Below are positions 55,603 through 62,888 of a stretch of DNA of 64,000 nucleotides, piece after piece (the stretch's first letter is position 1; the number at the start of each line of letters is the position of its first letter). The translations under genes were made by a program, and so were the position numbers. The notes under the pieces were generated by a model, which was not told the DNA's origin, searched no databases, and was given only the letters and a program-made list of their open reading frames with translations. The DNA is taken from NCBI GenBank assembly GCA_001931535.1, contig CP016211.1, forward strand, positions 8,603,703 through 8,667,702. The letters are read 5' to 3'. Source of the DNA: Minicystis rosea. GTDB taxonomy: Bacteria > Myxococcota_A > Polyangia > Polyangiales > Polyangiaceae.

Positions 55603-56682
55603 TCACTTGAAGAGCTGGCTGCAGAACGGGCTGCCCGGGCAGCACAGATCGACGCCGTTCAGGAACTGATCCGTGTGCGCGCAGACGAAGGCGCCCTTGC
55701 TCGGGTAGTAGTACGTCCAGAAGAAGCACATCTCGTCGTTCGCCGACTCGCCGAACTTCGCCGTCGTCGTGCCCTTGTTCTCGTACGTGCACGTGAAGCG
55801 GAAGCCGCCGCCGTCCGGCACCTCGACGGGCGGGTTGTGATAGACCGTCGGCGGCTCGTCCCACGTCCAGCTCGGCGGGTCGTACACCATCTGATCGCTG
55901 CCCGTCTTGCCGGTGGTCACCGCGACCGTCACGCCCGTGCCCCAGTGGTGCTCGTGGCCGGTGAAGCCGAAGAACTTCGCGCCCTTGAGCTCCGCGGTGA
56001 GCGGCGTGTACACCGGGCCGAGCGTCTGCGTGCCCTGCGGCGGCACGTTGATGTCCGGGCTGCCGACGAAGAGGAAGTCCGCCTCGTTCTGCACATCGGA
56101 CTCCTTCATCGCGTAGAAGGTCGACGTCGCCGTCACGTCGAGCGGCGCCGCGGTCGTGTTGATGTAGTGCATCTCGAGCCGGACCATCTGGGTCTTCTCG
56201 ATCTTGAGGGCGACGCCGGCCGGCATCTCCAGCGTGTCGTCCTTCTTCTGCGTGATCATCAGCGGCGAGCCTTTCTCCGGCGTGAGGAGATCGGCGAACG
56301 GCTGGCACGCATAGGGCTCGGGCTTCTCCTCGGTGTCGGCCGTCTTGTAGACGATGAGGTGGTGCGACCCCGGTCCGAGCACGTTGTGGATCTTGCCCGC
56401 GTGGAACATGTCCGGGTTGGGGAGCCGCTTCAGCACGCAGCGCGTGGACTCCTCACCCGGCTGCACGGTGACCGCATCGAAGGTCACGCTGAACGACTCA
56501 CCGGTGAGCTCGCTGCCGCCGGTGCCGGTCGTCGTGTTCGACGCCCCGCCGGTGCCGGTCCCCGTGCTCGTCGTCCCCGGCGCCCCGCCGTTGCCACCGC
56601 CCCCGCCCGTCGTCGTCGCAGTGCTGCTACCACAGGCAGTCAGCGCAAAGAGAGCTACGAAAAGGGAAGCACGCGTCAGCAT
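55603..56682 (-). CDS. Copper type II monooxygenase-like lipoprotein
   Basis: A 359-aa protein. Lipobox ALTAC (Cys about 17) then a Gly/Thr/Asn-rich linker. Copper-site-like pieces of PHM/DBM enzymes: 'LGPGSHHLIVY' (double His), 'RLEMHYIN' (His), 'FGFTGHEHHWGTG' (HxH) and 'NDEMCFFWTYY' (Met ligand). Such enzymes hydroxylate substrates using ascorbate; bacterial members are mostly uncharacterised. ATG 56682 begins the signal peptide. It is probably surface-exposed. Confidence 0.75.
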   Translation of the reverse strand: MLTRASLFVALFALTACGSSTATTTGGGGGNGGAPGTTSTGTGTGGASNTTTGTGGSELTGESFSVTFDAVTVQPGEESTRCVLKRLPNPDMFHAGKIHNVLGPGSHHLIVYKTADTEEKPEPYACQPFADLLTPEKGSPLMITQKKDDTLEMPAGVALKIEKTQMVRLEMHYINTTAAPLDVTATSTFYAMKESDVQNEADFLFVGSPDINVPPQGTQTLGPVYTPLTAELKGAKFFGFTGHEHHWGTGVTVAVTTGKTGSDQMVYDPPSWTWDEPPTVYHNPPVEVPDGGGFRFTCTYENKGTTTAKFGESANDEMCFFWTYYYPSKGAFVCAHTDQFLNGVDLCCPGSPFCSQLFK

Positions 56683-56810
56683 GGGGCACCTCGTTTTGCT
56701 GGGGACGCGGGATGATATCACCACTCCATAGCGGGCCGGTGACCTGTCGAACGAAAGTCAGCCGCCGGCGCCGCGCCCTCCGCCCGGCACCCGGCTCGTG
56801 CGGCGATCGG

Positions 56811-56835
56811 TCACGATGGCGCCTCGAGCGGCCCC
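56811..56835. repeat. Dispersed palindromic element, degenerate copy 3
   Basis: TCACGATGGCGCCTCGAGCGGCCCC resembles copies at 20287, 55571 and 59146, and is followed by a CCCCG/CGGGG hairpin as in copy 1. Stem pairing is imperfect. It sits upstream of the GNAT-like gene. Confidence 0.55.
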
Positions 56836-56898
56836 AAACCCCGGCCAGCGGGGCCCCTCTTGCTTCCGCGCGCGCCGGACGGTACTTCCGCCGCGACC

Positions 56899-58035
56899 AT
56901 GGCCATCGAGATTCGCGAGCTCAAAGCCTCCGACAAGAAGACGCTGCGCGACTTCCTCAACGTCGTCGACGTCATCTACAAGGACAGCCCGTATTACGTC
57001 CGCCCGCTCGATTTCGACGTCTCGGACCGCCTCGACCACAAGAAGAACCCCTTCTTCGAGCACGCCGACGGCACCGCGTGGGTCGCCTACCGTGACGGCC
57101 GCCCCGTCGGCCGCATCAGCGCCCAGATCGATCAGGAGCACCTCGCGCGGCACAAGGACGACGCCGGCATGTTCGGCTTCCTCGACACCGTCGAGGATCC
57201 CGAGGTCGCGAAGGCCCTCCTCGCCGAGGCCGAAGCGTGGGTGAAGGCCCGCGGGATGAAGCGCCTCCGTGGCCCCATGTCGCTCTCGATCAACGAGGAG
57301 CTCGGCTGCCTCGTGGAGGGCTTCGACGATCCGCCGATGGCCATGATGACGTACCACAACCGCTATCAGGCCGGCCTCATCGAGCAGGCGGGGTACGCGA
57401 AGCTCAAGGACTTCTATTCGTGGAAGTACGACGTCGGCGAGGTCCCGCCCCGCGCGCAGCGGGCGCACGACGAGATCGCGGCCATGCCCGAGGTCACCAC
57501 GCGCCAGATGAACCCGAAGAAGATCATGGAAGAAGTCCGCATCATCATGGACATCTTCAACGACGCTTGGAGCGACAACTGGGGCTTCGTCCCGGCCACG
57601 GAGAACGAGCTCACCAAGATGGCCAAGGACATGAGCCTCATCCTCATGCCCGAGATCACCAGGATCACGTACATCAACGGTGAGGTCGCGGCCGTCGCGC
57701 TCGGCATCCCCAACATCAACGAGGCCATCCGCGATCTCCGCGGCCAGCTCTTCCCCTTCGGCTTCGCCAAGATGCTGTGGCGCCTCAAGGTCCAGGGCCC
57801 GAAGAGCGGCCGCCTCCTCATCCTCGGCATCCGCAAGAAGTGGCGTCACGTGCGGCGCTACGGCGGCCTCTCCGCATACCTCTACGTGCAGATGAACCGC
57901 TCGGCGCACCTGCTCGGCATGAAGGACAGCGAGCTCGGCTGGACGCTCGAGGACAACGCCGCCATCAACGCCGGCATCCGCCTGATGGGCGGCCGTATCG
58001 CCAAGCGTTACCGCGTCTTCGAAAAGACGCTCTGA
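56899..58035 (+). CDS. GNAT-like acetyltransferase, two-domain
   Basis: A 378-aa protein. 'GTAWVAYRDGRPVGRISAQI' and 'AEAWVKARGMKRLRGPMSLS' are GNAT-like strands; a second half with 'RITYINGEVAAVALGIPNIN' suggests a second related domain. Members of this family are widespread in myxobacteria and often annotated as hypothetical N-acetyltransferases. ATG 56899 begins 'AIEIRELKASD'. Cytoplasmic, acceptor unknown. Confidence 0.75.
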   Translation: MAIEIRELKASDKKTLRDFLNVVDVIYKDSPYYVRPLDFDVSDRLDHKKNPFFEHADGTAWVAYRDGRPVGRISAQIDQEHLARHKDDAGMFGFLDTVEDPEVAKALLAEAEAWVKARGMKRLRGPMSLSINEELGCLVEGFDDPPMAMMTYHNRYQAGLIEQAGYAKLKDFYSWKYDVGEVPPRAQRAHDEIAAMPEVTTRQMNPKKIMEEVRIIMDIFNDAWSDNWGFVPATENELTKMAKDMSLILMPEITRITYINGEVAAVALGIPNINEAIRDLRGQLFPFGFAKMLWRLKVQGPKSGRLLILGIRKKWRHVRRYGGLSAYLYVQMNRSAHLLGMKDSELGWTLEDNAAINAGIRLMGGRIAKRYRVFEKTL

Positions 58036-58306
58036 TCCTCGACGAGCGCTGACGCCCTTCCCTCCACGGACAGCCCGTGGAGCTCCCCTCCCCGCACCCT
58101 CATCCGCGGTCCCTGACGTCGGCGTTCGGTCACGCGTTCTTCGGTCGGGCTTCGTGCCGTCGCATGATGCGGCGCCCTTCGTAGCGGGGCGCCCAGGCGC
58201 CGACCGAAGGTCACGTTTCGTGCGTCCGGAATCCTGCGCGAAGGGCTTCCGTGGCAGCGCGGACCTCGCTACGGTAGGCCCCGCATCCGTCCGCACCTTG
58301 GCGGGC

Positions 58307-59146
58307 GTGGCCAGAAATCCCCGACGGAGGCTTCCTCGTCATGCGACTCACCCCCGATTCCTTTCCCTGCTGTTCGTGCCTGCCCTCTCGGTCCTCGCGG
58401 CCGGCTGCGGCCACTCGGAGGAAGAGTGGCAGGCGCAGCTCGACAAGTACAACCGCCTCGCGGCCGAGCACCAAGCCTCGCAGAAGGAGCTCGACGACGC
58501 GAAGAAGAAGGTCGAAGGCCTCGAGCACCAGCTCAAGGAGATGGGCGTCAACATCGAGGAGCGCGACAAGAAGCTCGCCGGCCTCTCCAGCACGCTGGAG
58601 GAGCGTGAGCGCGCGCTCGCCGAGTACAAGGCGCGCGCCCACCAGCTCGAGCTCATCAAGCAGCGCTTCGAGAAGCTGAAGAAGAAGCTCGACGAGCTGA
58701 CCCGCCTCGGCCTCGCGGTGAGCATCCGCCACAACCGCATGGTCATCTCGCTCCCCGGCGACGTGCTCTTCGACTCGGGCCGCGACTCGCTGAAGAAGGA
58801 TGGGCAGGAGATCCTCGCCAAGGTCGCCAGCGTCGTGAAGGGCGACCCGCAGCTCCTCCAGCGCGACTACCAGGTCGCCGGCCACACCGACGGCGTGGCC
58901 CTCAAGGGCGGCACCTTCCACGACAACTGGGGCCTGTCGCTGATGCGCGCCCGCACCGTGCTCCTCTACCTGGTCGGCGACAAGGGCGGCCTCCCCAAGG
59001 AGCACTGGAGCGCCGCCGGCTTCGCCGACACGGACCCGGTCGCCTCCAACGACAGCGACGACGGCAAGCAGAAGAACCGCCGCTGCGACCTCATCGTCGT
59101 CCCGAGCGTCGAAGAGATGCTCGACCTCAAGGCCATCACGCAGTGA
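58307..59146 (+). CDS. OmpA-family lipoprotein with coiled coil
   Basis: About 279 aa. Lipobox LAAGC, then a long charged coiled coil (about 40-130) and an OmpA peptidoglycan-binding domain ('LFDSGRDSLKKDGQEILAKV', 'VAGHTDGVALKG', 'NWGLSLMRARTVLLYL', 'NRRCDLIV'). It would link the outer membrane to peptidoglycan. The start is uncertain: GTG 58307 fits the frame, but an out-of-frame ATG 58341 with GGAGG upstream would give the ideal 'MRLTP-RFLSLLFVPALS' signal if a C5 run (58352-58356) had one more base. A sequencing indel is possible. Confidence 0.8.
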   Translation: MARNPRRRLPRHATHPRFLSLLFVPALSVLAAGCGHSEEEWQAQLDKYNRLAAEHQASQKELDDAKKKVEGLEHQLKEMGVNIEERDKKLAGLSSTLEERERALAEYKARAHQLELIKQRFEKLKKKLDELTRLGLAVSIRHNRMVISLPGDVLFDSGRDSLKKDGQEILAKVASVVKGDPQLLQRDYQVAGHTDGVALKGGTFHDNWGLSLMRARTVLLYLVGDKGGLPKEHWSAAGFADTDPVASNDSDDGKQKNRRCDLIVVPSVEEMLDLKAITQ

Positions 59147-59171
59147 TCACGATGGGGCCGCGAGCGGCCCC
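59146..59171 (+). repeat. Dispersed palindromic element, copy 4
   Basis: Immediately after the OmpA-like stop. TGATCACGAT then GGGGCCGC (59154-59161), GA loop, GCGGCCCC (59164-59171). Confidence 0.75.
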
Positions 59172-59186
59172 ACAGCGTCACCAAAG

Positions 59187-59217
59187 CCCTCTCGGCGCCC
59201 GCGCCGGGAGGGTTTTT
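59187..59217 (+). terminator. Rho-independent terminator after the OmpA-like gene
   Basis: Stem CCCTCTCGGCG/CGCCGGGAGGG (one G-T pair) with a four-base loop, followed by TTTTT (59213-59217). It is a clear intrinsic terminator for the OmpA-like gene, with a second hairpin (the palindromic repeat) just before it. Confidence 0.85.
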
Positions 59218-59577
59218 GCTTTCCACCACCGGGCATCGCCGAACAACCATTCTGTGCCCGCCTCTCCTCGGGCAACCCTCGGCACGACAGCGCCGCATTC
59301 CTCGGCAAAACGCGGCCCGATGCCGCCCACACCCCTTCTCGCCTCACCATTTCTCGCTGGCGCAAAAACACGCATCAATATCGATGACGACATCCATGTC
59401 CACCGGACATGTCGAGATCTCGGCGCTCGATGCTGTGCGGCGCTGCGGTCGCCGCAACAGGTCCCCCTCGTTCCCACGTTCGCGAGGCGCGAGCGCGGTG
59501 GAAGCGGCGCGACGGTCACGATGCGGCGGGGCGAGGGCGCGATTGCGCCGACCGCGGGCGCGCGCGATAGTGACCGC
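59218..59577. other. Intergenic region upstream of the small methyltransferase
   Basis: About 360 bp after the terminator. Low-complexity and frame-poor on both strands. AT-richer patch 59370-59395 (AAAACACGCATCAATATCG) could hold a promoter for 59578, but no -35/-10 consensus is clear. Confidence 0.35.
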
Positions 59578-60255
59578 ATGTTGTCCCGCGTCGTGTCTCG
59601 CTCGAAAGAGGTCCTCTACCGGCTGGGGCTCGACGACCGGGCGCGCATCGAGGTCTCGCAGTTCGTGCGCGGCCTGGCGGCGGAGCTGCAACGCGCGCCC
59701 AAGCAGGCCCCGCGCGAGGCCGAGTACGTGCACCTCGGCTGCGGGTACGAGCGCCTCCCCGGCTTCGTGAATTGCGACCGCATGCGCAACGACGCAGTCG
59801 ACGTCGTCGTCGATCTGCGCGGCTCGCTCCCCTTCGCGTCCGGCAGCGTGAAAGGCATCTTCCACCAGCACATGCTCGAGCACATCGATTACCCGCGCGG
59901 CGCCCGCCACGTCCTCGCCGAATCGGCCCGTGTCCTTCGCCCCGGCGGCCTCCTCCGCGTCGGCGTGCCCGATCTCGAGCGCTACATGGAAGCCTACCGC
60001 GCCAAAGACACGACCTTCGCCGAGCTGGTCGGCGTCGGGCGCATCGATCATGCGGCGGAGATCCTCAACTTCGTCTTCGGGCACATGCACCGCTTCATCT
60101 ACGACTTCGACATGCTGCGCGCGGAGCTCGAGCGGGCCGGCTTCCGCGACGTCCGCCGGGCCGAGCACCGCGACAGCGCCGACCCCATGCTGAACCAGGA
60201 CAACCCGTCTCCGGGCCGGCTCGCCGAGTCACTGTTCGTCGAAGCCCGCCGCTGA
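59578..60255 (+). CDS. Small class I SAM-dependent methyltransferase
   Basis: A 225-aa protein. 'AEYVHLGCGYERLPGFVNCD' (motif I), 'AVDVVVDLRGSLPFASGSVK', 'GIFHQHMLEHIDYPRG' and 'ARVLRPGGLLRVGVPDLERY' (motif III) resemble glycan and PelX/WcaZ-type methyltransferases of polysaccharide loci. ATG 59578 is the first good start; upstream codons are in non-coding DNA. Convergent with the AraC-type gene. Confidence 0.8.
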   Translation: MLSRVVSRSKEVLYRLGLDDRARIEVSQFVRGLAAELQRAPKQAPREAEYVHLGCGYERLPGFVNCDRMRNDAVDVVVDLRGSLPFASGSVKGIFHQHMLEHIDYPRGARHVLAESARVLRPGGLLRVGVPDLERYMEAYRAKDTTFAELVGVGRIDHAAEILNFVFGHMHRFIYDFDMLRAELERAGFRDVRRAEHRDSADPMLNQDNPSPGRLAESLFVEARR

Positions 60256-60270
60256 GCGGCCTCCGACACG

Positions 60271-61392
60271 TCATCTCGACAGCCTGCTAACCGTCTCCCC
60301 GCAAAGCCCCTCCCCGCGCAGCTCTTGGGGTGTGCGGCCCGTCCAGCGGCGGACGGCCCGATAAAAGCTGCTCCGCTCGTGATATCCGAGCAGACAGGCA
60401 ATCTCCTGACCGGAGAGGGACTGGTCTTGGAGGTAACGCTCGCACAGCACGCGGCGTTGCTCGTCGAGCAGATCGTTGAAGACGACGCCCTCCTCTTTGA
60501 GGCGGCGCTGCAGGGTGCGCGGGCTCAGGGCGACGCGCCGGGCAATGCGCTCCTGAGAAGGGTCACCGCCGCGAAGCTCCTCGACGAGGAACCGGCGCAC
60601 CCGATCGGCGAGCCTATTTTCCCGGGGAAGACGCGAGAGCTGCAGTTGGGTTTGATCCTCGAGATAAGTACGGAGACGGGGATTGGCGAGGCGCAGCGGT
60701 TGCTCGAGCACGGCGCGCTCCACGATCAGCCGAGTCTCCGGCTTTCCGAAGCGCACCGGGCAGCGGAACGCCTCGTCGAAGGGCCGGAGATCGCGGGGCA
60801 CCGCCTGTTGAAACCAGATCTCCCGCGGCCAAACCTCCATCCCGGTATAGAGGTTGAAGCTCTTCAGCCAAGTGGCCACGATGGCCTCCTCCAACGCGCC
60901 GATGCGACTCGCGGCTGGGCTCAGCGCTTGCCAGAGGTGGGCACGGTCGCCCTCGACTCTCAAGCTCGGGAGCAACAGCTCGTGAACGAGATCGCGATAG
61001 CGCTCCCCGCGCTCCACGGCCCCGCCGAGCGTGTCGCTGTGAGCAGCCATGTAGGTGAAGAGATTGCCATGATCGAGCTCGAAGGTCCGCCCCACCGAGA
61101 GGCCGAACGAGCCCGCCGAAAAGCGGCGCCCCGCAATCCGCCATAGGGCCACATAAGCGCTCATGCTGATCCGTTGATCGGGCCCGGAGAAATCGACGTC
61201 ACCGGCGCCGGCCTCCACGAGGAGCGGGCGTGGGTCGTGCCCCGCCGCTTCGAGGATGCTGGCCGCGTGCCGGAACGCGGCCACGTAGATCGTGCCTTTC
61301 ACCTCCCCTTCGCCCAGCTCGCGGGCGCGCGCTCGTGCCTTTCCCCGACCCGCCTCGGCGGGCGCTCTCTTCGCGGTCGTGCGCTTCAGCAT
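60271..61392 (-). CDS. AraC-family transcriptional regulator
   Basis: A 373-aa protein. An N-terminal arabinose-binding-like domain (PF12625 type; 'RISMSAYVALWRIAGRRFSA', 'LRPFDEAFRCPVRFGKPETR') precedes the C-terminal double HTH ('SQERIARRVALSPRTLQRRL' and 'SGQEIACLLGYHERSSFYRA'). The 15-residue end 'GRTPQELR' is typical. ATG 61392 is chosen; the upstream frame is low-complexity. It is divergent from the six-peptide locus, so it probably regulates it; the ligand is unknown. Confidence 0.88.
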   Translation of the reverse strand: MLKRTTAKRAPAEAGRGKARARARELGEGEVKGTIYVAAFRHAASILEAAGHDPRPLLVEAGAGDVDFSGPDQRISMSAYVALWRIAGRRFSAGSFGLSVGRTFELDHGNLFTYMAAHSDTLGGAVERGERYRDLVHELLLPSLRVEGDRAHLWQALSPAASRIGALEEAIVATWLKSFNLYTGMEVWPREIWFQQAVPRDLRPFDEAFRCPVRFGKPETRLIVERAVLEQPLRLANPRLRTYLEDQTQLQLSRLPRENRLADRVRRFLVEELRGGDPSQERIARRVALSPRTLQRRLKEEGVVFNDLLDEQRRVLCERYLQDQSLSGQEIACLLGYHERSSFYRAVRRWTGRTPQELRGEGLCGETVSRLSR

Positions 61393-61626
61393 CGCTACCC
61401 GTGCATCATGCCGGCCACCACGAAAGTGTTGGATATTTTTCGGCCGCCGCCCTCGCGCCGATCCGGGCGAGCCCTCCCCCACGCTGTCGCCGGAGGCCTC
61501 ACAATTGTCGCCCGAGGACACTGGTGAGCCCATGAAGCACAACGCATCCTAGCGAATCGACAGCCCACCTCGCGTCGCGGAGACACCGCGCGACAGGCAG
61601 GCTCCCGCCCGAAAGGAGCTCTCGTC
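61393..61626. promoter_or_regulatory. Divergent promoter region between araC-like and peptide 1
   Basis: A 234-bp segment. It includes an AT-rich island (61421-61440, AAAGTGTTGGATATTTTT) that could provide the -10 for one of the two directions. An AAAGGAG Shine-Dalgarno precedes peptide 1. No obvious inverted repeats for AraC binding. Confidence 0.4.
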
Positions 61627-61779
61627 ATGGATGTCCCTCGCCCTGCGCTCTCCGACGCCGAAGACGACGTCAACGTGAAGAGCACGTACGTCAACTGCTG
61701 GTTCCGCGCCCCGGAGCCGCGCGCGCTCTCGAAGACGCCCGACGTGCCGCCGCTCGCGCTCGCCCAAGAGCCGCGCTGA
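61627..61779 (+). CDS. Putative precursor peptide 1 (50 aa)
   Basis: The first of six related peptides. It reads MDVPRPALSD, then EDDVNVK, TYVNCW, AP, R-ALSKTP and VPPL. N-terminal 18 residues variable; the segment DDVNVK...Y..CW..AP..R.L...P.VPPL is the family core. AAAGGAG ribosome site 9 bases before ATG. No signal peptide or membrane segment. A short acidic head followed by conserved C-terminal core fits a ribosomally made, post-translationally modified precursor. Confidence 0.75.
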   Translation: MDVPRPALSDAEDDVNVKSTYVNCWFRAPEPRALSKTPDVPPLALAQEPR

Positions 61780-61821
61780 AACTCTCTCCATCCACGTTCA
61801 TCCACCATCAAGAGGTCTCCT

Positions 61822-61977
61822 ATGGATGTTGCTCGTTCCCTCTCGCCCATCTCCAATGCCGAAGACGACGTCAACGTGAAGAACTCCTATCCGACCTGCT
61901 GGGAGCGCGCCCCCGAGCGCCCGCTCCTGGAGGTGCCCAGCGTGCCGCCGCTCGCGACGAGCGAAGAGCGTCGCTGA
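61822..61977 (+). CDS. Putative precursor peptide 2 (51 aa)
   Basis: MDVARSLSPI head, EDDVNVK, YPTCW, R-APERP, LLEVP and VPPL tail. The CW and VPPL positions align with peptide 1 although the middle differs more (YPT instead of YVN, Pro before Thr). AGAGGT ribosome site. Shares MDV start with peptides 1 and 3, suggesting an older duplication. Confidence 0.75.
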   Translation: MDVARSLSPISNAEDDVNVKNSYPTCWERAPERPLLEVPSVPPLATSEERR

Positions 61978-62045
61978 CGCCCACACCCAAGGTTTCGTCG
62001 CGCAGCACCGTGCTCCGCGACATTCACATCAGGAGGTTTTGCACC

Positions 62046-62201
62046 ATGGATATCGCACACACGCGCTCACAGTCTTCCGATGCCGACGACGACGTCAACG
62101 TGAAGAACAGCTACGTGGATTGCTGGTACATCGCGCCCAAAACGCGCGAGCTCTCGAAGACGCCCAACGTCCCTCCGCTCCCGCGCGCCGGCGGCATCTG
62201 A
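62046..62201 (+). CDS. Putative precursor peptide 3 (51 aa)
   Basis: MDIAHTRSQS head, ADDDVNVK, NSYVDCWYIAPKTRELSKTP and VPPLPRAGGI. This core is nearly identical to peptide 4, but the first 15 residues differ. AGGAGGT ribosome site is the best of the six. No other domain. Confidence 0.75.
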   Translation: MDIAHTRSQSSDADDDVNVKNSYVDCWYIAPKTRELSKTPNVPPLPRAGGI

Positions 62202-62237
62202 CGCCCTCGAACCCTTCATCTTTCACGAGGTTTCATC

Positions 62238-62402
62238 ATGAATGGCTTTCTTGCATCGCAACACGCGAGCGACGACGACGACGTCAACGTGAAGAACAAC
62301 TACGTCGATTGCTGGTACATCGCGCCCAAAACGCGCGAGCTCTCGAAGACGCCCAACGTCCCTCCGCTCCCGCGCGCCGCCGAGCGCGACGGCGGAACCT
62401 GA
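62238..62402 (+). CDS. Putative precursor peptide 4 (54 aa)
   Basis: MNGFLASQHA head, DDDDVNVK, NNYVDCWYIAPKTRELSKTP core and VPPLPRAAERDGGT tail. Shares the MNGFLA head with 5 and 6 and the core with 3. ACGAGG ribosome site. Confidence 0.75.
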   Translation: MNGFLASQHASDDDDVNVKNNYVDCWYIAPKTRELSKTPNVPPLPRAAERDGGT

Positions 62403-62438
62403 CGCCCTCGAACCCTTCATCTTTCACGAGGTTTCATC

Positions 62439-62603
62439 ATGAATGGCTTTCTTGCACAAGAGCATGCGAGCGACGACGACGACGTCAACGTGAAGGGCAG
62501 CTACGTGAACTGCTGGGAGCATGCGCCGCGGCCGCGCGAGCTCTCGAAGACGCCCAACGTCCCTCCGCTCCCGCGCGCCGCCGAGCGCGACGGCGGAATC
62601 TGA
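62439..62603 (+). CDS. Putative precursor peptide 5 (54 aa)
   Basis: MNGFLAQEHA head, DDDDVNVK, GSYVNCWEHAPRPRELSKTP core and VPPLPRAAERDGGI tail. Middle residues 26-33 (WEHAPRPR) vary relative to peptide 4, while Cys25-Trp26 and AP remain. Confidence 0.75.
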   Translation: MNGFLAQEHASDDDDVNVKGSYVNCWEHAPRPRELSKTPNVPPLPRAAERDGGI

Positions 62604-62655
62604 CACCCTCGAGCCGCACGGACGAACAACCCTTCATCTTTCACGAGGTTTCATC

Positions 62656-62811
62656 ATGAATGGCTTTCTTGCATCGCAACACGCGAGCGACGACGACGAC
62701 GTCAACGTGAAGAGCAACTACGTGGATTGCTGGTACATCGCGCCCAAGACGCGTGCGCTCCTGGAGACGCCCAGGGTGCCGCCGCTCGCCCACGAGGAAG
62801 AGCGAGGCTGA
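62656..62811 (+). CDS. Putative precursor peptide 6 (51 aa)
   Basis: MNGFLASQHA head identical to peptide 4, DDDDVNVK, SNYVDCWYIAPKTRALLETP core and VPPLAHEEERG tail. The tail resembles peptides 1-2 more than 3-5, so the unit looks chimeric between the two subgroups. Followed 77 bp later by the oxygenase. Confidence 0.75.
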   Translation: MNGFLASQHASDDDDVNVKSNYVDCWYIAPKTRALLETPRVPPLAHEEERG

Positions 62812-62888
62812 GCGTCCCTGAGCCCGGGCCGCGACGAATCAGCGCTCGTCGCGGCCACGGGCTCCGGCTCACTGCACCAGGAGTCACC

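Larger units (their letters stand above)
62202..62811 (+). repeat. Tandem duplication unit containing peptides 4-6
   Basis: Starts of peptides 4, 5 and 6 (62238, 62439, 62656) are preceded by almost the same about 36-bp leader ending in ACGAGGTTTCATC. Peptides 4 and 5 start exactly 201 bases apart; peptide 6 follows 217 bases later. The high nucleotide identity of leader, N-terminal and core codons points to recent tandem amplification. Confidence 0.8.

Noticed and set aside
62039..62659. A 206-aa plus-strand ORF across peptides 3-5
   Set aside because: Arg-rich shadow frame. It stays open only because the repeat unit is 201 bases (a multiple of three); the peptide frame has ribosome sites and conserved residues.
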